Position numbers and translations under genes: made by a program | Part shown: piece after piece, positions 1 through 5,810 of the stretch | Numbering within the stretch: position 1 is the stretch's first letter | Layout: each line of letters begins with the position of its first letter | Notes under the pieces: model-generated | Told to the model about the DNA's origin: nothing | Database searches by the model: none | What the model saw: only the letters and a program-made list of their open reading frames with translations | Origin: an uncultured Corynebacterium sp. | Lineage (GTDB): Bacteria > Actinomycetota > Actinomycetes > Mycobacteriales > Mycobacteriaceae | DNA length: 14,849 nucleotides | Assembly: GCF_946998835.1 (NCBI RefSeq) | Contig: NZ_CAMQAZ010000039.1 | Location: 1-14,849 of the forward strand | Direction: 5' to 3'

Positions 1-79
1 CACATCTAACCCCAGCGACACGCCGAGCCAGACACACTTTTTGAGCCTTAACCCAGTGTTGACTTTTGGCGTTTACGTC

Positions 80-118
80 AAAAAGACCAGGTAGAAAAAC
101 GCTTCTACCTGGCCTTTT
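80..118 (-). terminator. Rho-independent terminator after tRNA-Leu
   Basis: Arms CCAGGTAGA (87-95) and TCTACCTGG (104-112) pair perfectly around an 8-base loop. After one A/C mismatch the stem continues with AAAAG (81-85) against CTTTT (114-118). Read on the minus strand the hairpin is followed by a TCTTTTT tract, as expected for ending the ppx-tRNA transcript. The outer stem reaches base 118, which is also the last A of the encoded CCA of the tRNA, so tRNA 3' processing and termination share bases. The flanking A and T tracts make it potentially bidirectional. Confidence 0.85.
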
Positions 119-194
119 GGTGCCCCCAGTGGGACTCGAACCCACACTGAAAGGATTTTAAGTCCTCTGCCTCTGCCAATTGGGCTATAGGGGC
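118..194 (-). tRNA. tRNA-Leu-like, anticodon UAA, short variable loop, CCA encoded
   Basis: The minus strand folds into a full cloverleaf: acceptor GCCCCTA / TGGGGGC, T arm GTGGG-TTCGAGT-CCCAC, anticodon stem GAGGA / TCCTT with loop CTTAAAA. The anticodon is therefore UAA, which reads UUA leucine codons. Discriminator base is A73, as LeuRS requires, and CCA is encoded at 120-118. The D arm has the three-base-pair stem (GCC/GGC) and enlarged loop typical of class II leucine tRNAs. The variable region is only TCAGT, however, where bacterial tRNA-Leu normally has a long extra arm. It starts 12 bases after the ppx stop and has no clear promoter of its own, so it is probably cut out of the ppx transcript. 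Amino-acid identity is inferred from the anticodon; charging by LeuRS is unproven. Confidence 0.9.
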
Positions 195-206
195 CCTCAA
201 CAAAGA

Positions 207-1196
207 TTAATGGGCGATATGGGTGTCCACCAAACTCGCCACAATCCCGTCGAGGATATCCTTCTCGCTGATGTAGAAAAAACCCTGCTCTTCCTTCGCA
301 ATCTCAGAACGCGGCAGCGCCTCAAACATGTCCATCAGCCCGTCGACGATGATTGAGCCACCGGCGAAGACATCTGCACGCTTCGGGTGCATGACCGGAT
401 TGGCAGCGAGCGACTCCGCATCGGTCTCAATCACGGACGCTGTCAGAGCGCGCAGAGCAGCAAAACGCAGCTGCGACAGGTGGATTGCTGCCGGATCGTA
501 GGTCTCCAGCCCCTGTGCCAGTGCAGAGAGCGTGGTGAAGGTTCCAGCGCAGCCGACAATGGTACGAGCCTTATCGACGGGCACCTCCGCGACAATCTCG
601 TCAGTCAACTCCGCAACATACGAGCGTGCTGCCTGGACTTGCTCCGCCGTCGGTGGCGAGGTCTGCAGGAAACGCTCGGTCAAGCGCACACTGCCCATGG
701 CTACGGAATCGGAACCAGCCACGGTGCCGTCATGGTCGCCGACAATAACCTCGGTAGAGCCGCCGCCCACATCGATGACGCAGTAGGGGCCGAGCTCGGG
801 GTCCAGGTCATCGACTGCGCCGCGGAAAGACAGCGCGGCCTCCTCGTCACCGGAGATGACTTCGGCCTCCACACCCCAGGGGGCGAGAATCTCGCGGGTC
901 ATGGCGAAGAAATCGTCGCGGTTACTTGCGTCACGTGTCGCCGATGTCGCCACCATCCGAACTGCTTGCACCTTTTCGACCTGCATGAGCTCCGCGTACT
1001 TCGTCAGAGCCTCCCGCACGCGCTCCAGCGCCTCCGGGGCGAGCATGCCTGTCGCATCTACACCTTGGCCGAGGCGGACAATTTCCATCAGTCGGTGCAG
1101 CTCTGTGATTTCCAGAACCCCATCCACGACCTCGACTCGGCTGATAAGCAGGCGCAGCGAGTTAGTGCCACAGTCGATAGCAGCGAGCGTTGTCAT
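207..1196 (-). CDS. ppx2: Ppx/GppA-family exopolyphosphatase / pppGpp phosphatase
   Basis: 329 residues, the length of the short actinobacterial Ppx2 type, which has only the two ASKHA-fold domains and lacks the extra C-terminal domains of long E. coli Ppx. Phosphate-binding loop DCGTNSLRLLI lies at 8-18, the second phosphate loop IDVGGGSTEV at 141-150, and GCAGTFTTLSA at 215-225. The acidic ISGDEEA segment at 114-120 fits the catalytic region of the family. Members hydrolyse terminal phosphates of inorganic polyphosphate and/or the 5' phosphate of pppGpp in the cytoplasm; which activity dominates cannot be read from sequence. The ATG follows the DUF501 stop codon with no gap, with GGAGGGG in the DUF501 end as ribosome binding site, so the two are translationally linked. 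The tRNA-Leu-like gene follows 12 bases downstream. Confidence 0.93.
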   Translation of the reverse strand: MTTLAAIDCGTNSLRLLISRVEVVDGVLEITELHRLMEIVRLGQGVDATGMLAPEALERVREALTKYAELMQVEKVQAVRMVATSATRDASNRDDFFAMTREILAPWGVEAEVISGDEEAALSFRGAVDDLDPELGPYCVIDVGGGSTEVIVGDHDGTVAGSDSVAMGSVRLTERFLQTSPPTAEQVQAARSYVAELTDEIVAEVPVDKARTIVGCAGTFTTLSALAQGLETYDPAAIHLSQLRFAALRALTASVIETDAESLAANPVMHPKRADVFAGGSIIVDGLMDMFEALPRSEIAKEEQGFFYISEKDILDGIVASLVDTHIAH

Positions 1197-1733
1197 TTAC
1201 CCCTCCACCCCCGGATACTCGATTCCGAGCTCAGCAATCGACGGCCAATCCGCGGGAATTGCGGTACCGCGCAGCTTTTCATTCTCCGCCGCCAGCGCCA
1301 CCGACTCCGTCCCCAGACGGAAGTGGTCCGGCCCCTTGGCCAGCGCGTAGGCAATGAGGACGTGCAGGCACTTCACGCGCGTCGGCATACCGCCACCGGA
1401 GAAGTCCGTGCCCAGGTCTTCCATTTCATTGCGCTCTGCCAAAAACGCTTCGTGCGCACGCTGGTAATCGGCGGCGAGCTCCTCGTCGCTCTCCAGCCGA
1501 GCGGTCATCTCCTTCATCACACCGGTGGTCTCCAGCCGGGAAGCCTCCGCGGTCAGACGCGGATCAGTCAAATAAAAGAGGGTGGGAAACGGAGTGCCAT
1601 CGTCCAGACGCGGCTTCGTCTTAACCACACCAGGAGTACCGTCCGGGCTGCGGTAAGAAACATCCACCACACCTCGGGGTTCACGCCCGAGCTGCTCCGC
1701 TATCACGTCCAAATCTGCGGTTTCCACAGACAT
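1197..1733 (-). CDS. DUF501 domain protein
   Basis: 178 residues of the DUF501 family, recognised by VSYRSPDGTPGVVKT near 25-39, PTLFYLTDPRL at 50-60 and the Cys/His-bearing RVKCLHVLIAYALAKG at 119-134. No function is established to my knowledge. The protein has no signal peptide or membrane helix and should be cytoplasmic. The family is found in the eno-ftsB-DUF501-ppx neighbourhood of Actinobacteria, which hints at a role linked to division or phosphate metabolism, but this is only guilt by association. Cys122 and His124 would suit metal or nucleotide binding, which is inference. The start is supported by AAGGAG ten bases upstream of the ATG. A 135-base gap separates it from ftsB, long enough for its own promoter. 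Confidence 0.9.
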   Translation of the reverse strand: MSVETADLDVIAEQLGREPRGVVDVSYRSPDGTPGVVKTKPRLDDGTPFPTLFYLTDPRLTAEASRLETTGVMKEMTARLESDEELAADYQRAHEAFLAERNEMEDLGTDFSGGGMPTRVKCLHVLIAYALAKGPDHFRLGTESVALAAENEKLRGTAIPADWPSIAELGIEYPGVEG

Positions 1734-1766
1734 CGGTCACACTCCTTCATTTCCGTTTACTGACAC

Positions 1767-1772
1767 ATAATC
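1767..1772 (-). promoter_or_regulatory. Possible -10 element of a promoter for DUF501-ppx-tRNA
   Basis: On the minus strand TGTGA precedes GATTAT, resembling the corynebacterial extended -10 pattern TGNGN-TATAAT with four of six hexamer matches. Transcription would begin about 30 bases before the DUF501 ATG, leaving room for the AAGGAG ribosome binding site. No convincing -35 is present, which is common in this group. It lies in the only sizeable gap of the ftsB-DUF501-ppx run. Confidence 0.3.
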
Positions 1773-1868
1773 TCACAGGCACCCAACAAGCGCGTTGTTT
1801 CGCTTTACGACGGCACACTCCACCGCGCACGCAACCTCACCGGGGGCCTCAACTAGCCTCTCCGAGAT

Positions 1869-2411
1869 TTAGGACTCCGGCACCGTCGGCAAGCTCTCTG
1901 GCCTCGTCGCCTGCTCGCGCCCCGGATTAGAGCGAGTCGAATCCGGCTCAGGTGGAATGGAAATGGAATCCCACAGGGTGGCGTACCACTTCTTGGCCTG
2001 GTGCTGCGGAATCTCCTCCGGCTGCGTCATAGGCTGCTCGCCGACCGCCGGATCGAGAATGCGGAACGGGGTCTCCCCCGGCTCCACCAACCCCAGGCGC
2101 AGACGCGCCTGCTCCTTGACGTAGGCCGGATTGGAGTAGAGTTCCTTCTCTTCCTCCAGCTGCTCGATTCTCTGCTCCATGCGAGCAATGTTGTCCCGAG
2201 TTTCGGCCACATCCGCCTGCTGCTGCGCAAAAGTCCGCAACGGAATAGCAAGAGTGGCCACCAGGAAAAGCACCAGCAGACCAATACCAATCTTTTGTGC
2301 TGTGCTCAGCGAGCGCATACCCGATGCAATGGCCGATGCCGATGCCGAACGCTGCCCCACCCTTGCAGGGCGCGATTGTGTTCCGCGGCGAGATCGGTCC
2401 GATGCACTCAT
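1869..2411 (-). CDS. ftsB: FtsB/DivIC-family septum formation initiator
   Basis: 180 residues. Order: a basic, Ser/Arg-rich cytoplasmic N-terminus (1-40), one membrane helix at about 41-56, then a coiled coil (about 61-92) rich in Gln/Glu, followed by NPAYVKEQARLRLGLVEPGE at 94-113, the hallmark FtsB/DivIC region. A Pro-rich periplasmic-side tail (about 120-180) ends it. Proteins of this family join FtsL and FtsQ in the divisome and signal activation of septal peptidoglycan synthesis. I chose the ATG at 2411; an in-frame TTG at 2465 lies inside the eno terminator hairpin and is not credible. No Shine-Dalgarno is seen; TAGAGT sits seven bases before the ATG, so transcription may start at or almost at the start codon. 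The actinobacterial form is longer than E. coli FtsB (about 100 residues). Confidence 0.9.
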   Translation of the reverse strand: MSASDRSRRGTQSRPARVGQRSASASAIASGMRSLSTAQKIGIGLLVLFLVATLAIPLRTFAQQQADVAETRDNIARMEQRIEQLEEEKELYSNPAYVKEQARLRLGLVEPGETPFRILDPAVGEQPMTQPEEIPQHQAKKWYATLWDSISIPPEPDSTRSNPGREQATRPESLPTVPES

Positions 2412-2449
2412 GCCCCACACTCTACCCGACCACCGAACAATGAAATAAG

Positions 2450-2488
2450 AAAAACCCGCCCACAACCACGCGCGTGGTTGTGGGCGGG
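2450..2488 (-). terminator. Strong rho-independent terminator of eno
   Basis: A perfect 34-base palindrome at 2455-2488 (arms begin CCCGCCCACAACCACGC) forms a stem of about 15 base pairs with a four-base tip. On the minus strand it is followed directly by TTTTT (2454-2450). It lies 37 bases after the eno stop codon and upstream of the ftsB start, so it should separate highly expressed eno from the divisome/DUF501/ppx unit. Confidence 0.92.
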
Positions 2489-2524
2489 CAGTGCTACACG
2501 CTACTTTCGCAGCGTAAGAGCTGT

Positions 2525-3799
2525 TTACTTAAAACGCGGGAAAGCGCTGCGGCCAGCGTAAACTGCGGCGTCACCGAGGTACTCCTCGATGCGCAGCAGC
2601 TGGTTGTACTTAGCAACGCGCTCGGAGCGTGCCGGAGCACCAGTCTTAATCTGGCCACAGTTCAAGCCGACAGCCAGGTCAGCGATGGTGGTGTCCTCGG
2701 TCTCACCGGAGCGGTGCGACATCATGGACTTGTAGCCGGCGTTGTGAGCCATTGCGACGGCCTCGAAGGTCTCGGACAGAGAACCAATCTGGTTGACCTT
2801 GACCAGCAGGGCGTTAGCGGCCTTCTTCTCGATGCCCTCAGCCAGGCGCTTCGGGTTGGTGACGAAGAAGTCGTCGCCGACAATCTGGACCTTGTCACCA
2901 ATCTGAGCGGTCAGCTTGGTGTAGCCCTCCCAGTCGTCCTCCTGCAGCGGATCCTCGATGGAGACGATAGCGTAGTTCTCAACCAGGTCAGCGTAGACAG
3001 CTGCCATCTCCTCAGCGGTGTGCTCGCCGCCCTCGAAGTGGTACTTGCCGTCCTTGTAGAACTCGGAAGAAGCAACGTCCAGAGCCAGAGCAACGTCGTC
3101 GCCCAACTTGTAGCCAGCGGCCTCAATAGCCTCGACAATCAGGTCCAGTGCAGCCTTAGTGGAGTCAACCGACGGAGCAAAGCCACCCTCGTCACCGAGA
3201 CCGGTGGACAGGCCCTTGTCCTTAATGACCTTCTTCAGTGCGTGGTAAACCTCAGCGCCGACGCGCAGTGCTTCCTTGAAGGTCGGAGCACCAATCGGAG
3301 CAATCATGAACTCCTGGACATCAACACCGGAGTCGGCGTGTGCGCCACCGTTGAGGATGTTCATCATCGGGACCGGCAGAACGTGACCGTTCGGGCCGCC
3401 GACGTAGCGGAAGAGCTCAAGGCCAGCGGACTCAGCAGCAGCCTTGGCAACGGCCATGGAAACACCGAGGATAGCGTTGGCGCCCAGACGGGACTTGTTG
3501 TCAGTACCGTCCAGCTCAATCATGGTCTTGTCAACGAGACGCTGGTCCTCAGCTTCGAGGCCGATAATTGCGTCCTCAATCTCCTCGAGCACAGCGCGGA
3601 CGGCCTTCTCGACGCCCTTGCCCAGGTAACGATCCCCACCGTCGCGGAGCTCGTGGGCCTCGTGCACACCGGTGGAGGCACCGGACGGAACCGCAGCGCG
3701 GCCCACAGCGCCGTCTTCCAGGAGCACCTCAACCTCAACGGTCGGGTTACCACGGGAGTCCAGAATTTCGCGTGCGTTCAACTCGATGATTGCAGCCAT
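2525..3799 (-). CDS. eno: Enolase (phosphopyruvate hydratase)
   Basis: 424 residues, normal bacterial length. It interconverts 2-phosphoglycerate and phosphoenolpyruvate in glycolysis. Visible motifs: DSRGNPTVEVEV at 14-25, PSGASTG at 38-44 (substrate-closing loop), GDEGGFAPS at 202-210 with catalytic base/acid Glu204, magnesium ligands Asp241, Glu282 (SIEDPL) and Asp309 (GDDFFVTN), catalytic Lys334 in the enolase signature LLVKVNQIGSLSET (331-344), and SHRSGETED at 361-369. The ATG is preceded by AAAGG eight bases upstream. Codon use is strongly biased to abundant codons, as for a highly expressed gene. It has its own leader with a palindrome at 3813-3829 and a very strong terminator, so it is probably transcribed largely on its own. 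Confidence 0.98.
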   Translation of the reverse strand: MAAIIELNAREILDSRGNPTVEVEVLLEDGAVGRAAVPSGASTGVHEAHELRDGGDRYLGKGVEKAVRAVLEEIEDAIIGLEAEDQRLVDKTMIELDGTDNKSRLGANAILGVSMAVAKAAAESAGLELFRYVGGPNGHVLPVPMMNILNGGAHADSGVDVQEFMIAPIGAPTFKEALRVGAEVYHALKKVIKDKGLSTGLGDEGGFAPSVDSTKAALDLIVEAIEAAGYKLGDDVALALDVASSEFYKDGKYHFEGGEHTAEEMAAVYADLVENYAIVSIEDPLQEDDWEGYTKLTAQIGDKVQIVGDDFFVTNPKRLAEGIEKKAANALLVKVNQIGSLSETFEAVAMAHNAGYKSMMSHRSGETEDTTIADLAVGLNCGQIKTGAPARSERVAKYNQLLRIEEYLGDAAVYAGRSAFPRFK

Positions 3800-3812
3800 A
3801 GGTCACCTTTCC

Positions 3813-3829
3813 GCCGGAACCGTTCCGGC
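3813..3829. promoter_or_regulatory. Perfect palindrome in the eno leader
   Basis: GCCGGAAC-C-GTTCCGGC is an 8+1+8 perfect inverted repeat, 13 bases ahead of the eno ATG and directly before the AAAGG ribosome binding site. As DNA it could be an operator; as RNA it would form a short GC-rich stem that could affect ribosome access or mRNA stability. No regulator can be assigned from sequence. Confidence 0.45.
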
Positions 3830-3840
3830 ACTTGTCTCCA

Positions 3841-3846
3841 ATTGTG
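3841..3846 (-). promoter_or_regulatory. Possible -10 element of the eno promoter
   Basis: Minus-strand CACAAT inside TGCCACAATTGG resembles the corynebacterial extended -10 pattern (TG ... TATAAT-GG). It would place transcription start about 35 bases ahead of the eno ATG, just upstream of the 3813-3829 palindrome. No clear -35 is visible. Confidence 0.3.
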
Positions 3847-3884
3847 GCACGGTTTGGCAACCTTCGCCGTAAATCTTTTTCACC

Positions 3885-4745
3885 CTATGCCGGCTGATTC
3901 AGCGCATAGTTCGCCGCAGCATCCCGCACATCGCGAAGGTACTGCTCAGACTGGTTATATGAGCGAATTGCGGATGCCCACCCTTCCGGGGTGGCAAGGT
4001 CGCGTTCCCCACTGCAGAGCATCCGCGCGGTAGTCGCGGTCGCGTCGTCGATGTTGTTGGGGTCAGCAACTCCATCGCCAGAGGCATCCACCGCAAAGCG
4101 ATGCCACGTCTCAGGGATAAACTGCATCGGCCCCACGGCGCGGTCGTACTGCGTATCGCCATCGAGTTCGCCATTGTCGGTATCCAGGACCTCAGCAAAC
4201 CCGTTCGTGCCGTCCAACGCCGGACCGATAATTGTCGGGCGCACTACCCCATCAGCATCAATTTGTGCCGGTTTGAGCCAATTTCCCGAGTAGCTACCGT
4301 GGTGCGTCTCCACTTTCCCCAGCCCCGCCAGCGTGTTCCACCCCAGATGACATTCCGGAAACCGAACAGCCGCAATGACGTATGCATTGCCGTACGCACG
4401 CAGAGCATCTTCCGGAATCCCCGTCTTCGCCGAAATCGGTTGTGCCCACTGTCTGAGCTGTTCTGAAGTGCGCCCAGGGGCATTGATGTCAATCATCGGC
4501 GGAGGCTCCGCTGCAGCGGGTGGCACATTGTCCGGAATCGGCTGCTTAGTCAGCGATGGAATAACCGGTCCGGTGAACATCGCCAGTGCTCCAACCGTGC
4601 CGATGATAATGAGTACAGCCAGAGAAGTCAGACCAAGACAGCCACAGCCCTGCGAGGGCTTCTTCCTCCCCTTACCGCGGCCACGCGGATTTTCCCCGCG
4701 TGGTGCGGGGTGCGCGTATTCGTCAAAGGGAGAATTCGATGGCAT
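3885..4745 (-). CDS. Membrane-anchored lytic murein transglycosylase (SLT/MltB-like)
   Basis: 286 residues. A Pro/Gly/Arg/Lys-rich cytoplasmic segment (1-37) is followed by one membrane helix at about 38-58, a Pro-rich linker (about 60-90) and an extracellular lysozyme-fold domain (about 95-286). Features of MltB-type enzymes: LAGLGKVETHHG at 139-150 with predicted catalytic Glu146, GPMQFIPETW at 205-214, DGVADPNNIDDA at 224-235 and the SYNQS segment near 262-266. Such enzymes cleave the MurNAc-GlcNAc bond of peptidoglycan, giving 1,6-anhydro ends. A homologue occupies the same place before eno in M. tuberculosis (lpqU), but here the N-terminus is a membrane anchor with no lipobox; CGC at 34-36 lies before the helix and would not be lipidated. 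AAGG lies nine bases before the ATG. Substrate and division role are inferred. Confidence 0.88.
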   Translation of the reverse strand: MPSNSPFDEYAHPAPRGENPRGRGKGRKKPSQGCGCLGLTSLAVLIIIGTVGALAMFTGPVIPSLTKQPIPDNVPPAAAEPPPMIDINAPGRTSEQLRQWAQPISAKTGIPEDALRAYGNAYVIAAVRFPECHLGWNTLAGLGKVETHHGSYSGNWLKPAQIDADGVVRPTIIGPALDGTNGFAEVLDTDNGELDGDTQYDRAVGPMQFIPETWHRFAVDASGDGVADPNNIDDATATTARMLCSGERDLATPEGWASAIRSYNQSEQYLRDVRDAAANYALNQPA

Positions 4746-4756
4746 GGAGAATTACC

Positions 4757-4774
4757 TTACGGGGTAAACCGTAA
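4757..4774. promoter_or_regulatory. Inverted repeat upstream of the lytic transglycosylase gene
   Basis: TTACGG (4757-4762) and CCGTAA (4769-4774) form a perfect six-base inverted repeat around GGTAAA, 11 bases before the transglycosylase ATG within the 71-base gap to mazG. One arm overlaps the AAGG ribosome binding site, so a hairpin or bound regulator could limit translation or transcription. There is no T tract that would make it a mazG terminator. Confidence 0.3.
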
Positions 4775-4816
4775 AAATCACTCAATCCCAAGGACAGCTG
4801 TACCTTTTGCCGGAAT

Positions 4817-5803
4817 CTAGCTGTCGCTTTCCGACGCCCACTTCTCCTCCTCCAGCTGAGCCAGCTCAGCCAAGAATTCGCGCGAGGCCTGGCGGGTGCG
4901 CTCTTCTGCGCCGGATTCAGTCTCTAGCCCCGGAGTCGGAACCAGAATTTCCATTGGAATGTCCGCATCGGAAAGACCAAGCGCGCGGGCACGCCGGATG
5001 GCTTCCTCAGCGAGAGCCAGCGCCGGCAGCTGCGTGGCCGGGTTCGAGCGCGGACGCCCGCGACCATAGGCCCACAGTCGTTCTTGCTCTTCCTCCGAAA
5101 CCATTTCTCCCTCTGCAACGGAACCATCAAAGAGATAGGGCTGTCGGGCACGCATCTTCAAAATGAAGTCGGTGGCCACGTCATCCAGGTCGAAGTCCTC
5201 CGCGATTTCGGCATGGAAGAGAACTTGGAGCAGCAGGTCTGACAACTCACTGCGAATGTCGCCGCCCTCAGTAACAGCGTCGACAAACTCGTAGGTCTCT
5301 TCAATGAGGTACGGCAGTAGGCTCTTGTGCGTCTGGCGTGCTTCCCACTGCCCGGTTCGACGTGCCGCGGCCATAATATCCACGGCCTCGACGACATGCG
5401 GCAAGCGAGCTGCGGCAATCTGTTCCTGTGGGGTCACCGTTTCTGGCACCGGATCTACCAATGGCTCTGGCACTGATTCCGGCTCTTGCTCCGGCACCTG
5501 GGTCGGGGTCGGGGTCGGGGCTGCAGCAACCGGAGCTACCGGCGCAACCGGGTCCGGTGCTTCGTCCAGCTCGACCGAGTACACCTTCTCGCCCGCATCC
5601 AAGCGATCGAGCACCTCGTCGTTTTCCATATCGGTGGTGACTAGAATCTCCGCCTGAGACACCGAGTGCCCACCGGCATCCGCGATTGCCCAGCGCACAC
5701 GAATCGGGACTTCTTCGGTGTAGCTGACTTCACCGGCCAGCAGGCTAGCGGCTTCCAGCGGAATCGCGGTTGGAAAGCGGCTATCGAGCTTGATGATAGT
5801 CAT
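4817..5803 (-). CDS. mazG: MazG family nucleoside triphosphate pyrophosphohydrolase
   Basis: 328 residues. The catalytic MazG domain spans about 127-255: EETYEFVDAV at 168-177 gives the metal-binding ExxE (Glu169/Glu172 with Glu168), and ELSDLLLQVLFHAEIAE at 186-202 supplies Glu186 and Asp189. The family hydrolyses NTPs/dNTPs to monophosphate and pyrophosphate, cleaning the pool of damaged or non-canonical nucleotides. Before it lie an N-terminal domain (1-80) that I do not recognise and an Ala/Pro/Glu-rich linker (about 82-125). A single catalytic domain with an N-terminal extension is the mycobacterial layout, unlike E. coli MazG with two tandem domains. The usual RHPHVF motif is here RQPYLF (220-225). 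The ATG lies seven bases after the mfd stop, with AAAGGA upstream, so it is cotranscribed with mfd. Confidence 0.93.
   Translation of the reverse strand: MTIIKLDSRFPTAIPLEAASLLAGEVSYTEEVPIRVRWAIADAGGHSVSQAEILVTTDMENDEVLDRLDAGEKVYSVELDEAPDPVAPVAPVAAAPTPTPTQVPEQEPESVPEPLVDPVPETVTPQEQIAAARLPHVVEAVDIMAAARRTGQWEARQTHKSLLPYLIEETYEFVDAVTEGGDIRSELSDLLLQVLFHAEIAEDFDLDDVATDFILKMRARQPYLFDGSVAEGEMVSEEEQERLWAYGRGRPRSNPATQLPALALAEEAIRRARALGLSDADIPMEILVPTPGLETESGAEERTRQASREFLAELAQLEEEKWASESDS
5500..5520 (+). repeat. GGTCGG tandem repeat, G-quadruplex motif in the mazG linker
   Basis: The plus strand reads GGG-TC-GGGG-TC-GGGG-TC-GGGG, four guanine runs of at least three separated by two-base loops, and also a hexamer repeat GGTCGG of 3.3 copies (5501-5520). 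On the coding minus strand it encodes the Pro-Thr repeat around residues 96-101 of the MazG linker. Because mazG is transcribed from the minus coding strand, the G-rich strand is the template. Confidence 0.85.
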
Positions 5804-5810
5804 ACGGTTT

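Noticed and set aside
387..1763. Plus-strand frame of 458 codons opposite ppx and DUF501
   Set aside because: Antisense to two well-recognised genes; sequence is His/Arg/Cys-rich with no domain, a typical shadow of GC-rich coding DNA.
1785..1799. Small inverted repeat AACAAGCGCGTTGTT between ftsB and DUF501
   Set aside because: Arms of five bases and no adjacent T tract; too weak to call a terminator or operator.
2412..2465. Upstream extension of ftsB to a TTG at 2465
   Set aside because: It would start within the eno terminator stem and adds 18 residues unrelated to the basic N-terminus; the ATG at 2411 is more credible.
2474..4033. Plus-strand frame of 519 codons opposite eno
   Set aside because: Exact antisense of enolase, which has all its catalytic residues; its start lies in the eno terminator and no ribosome binding site is present.
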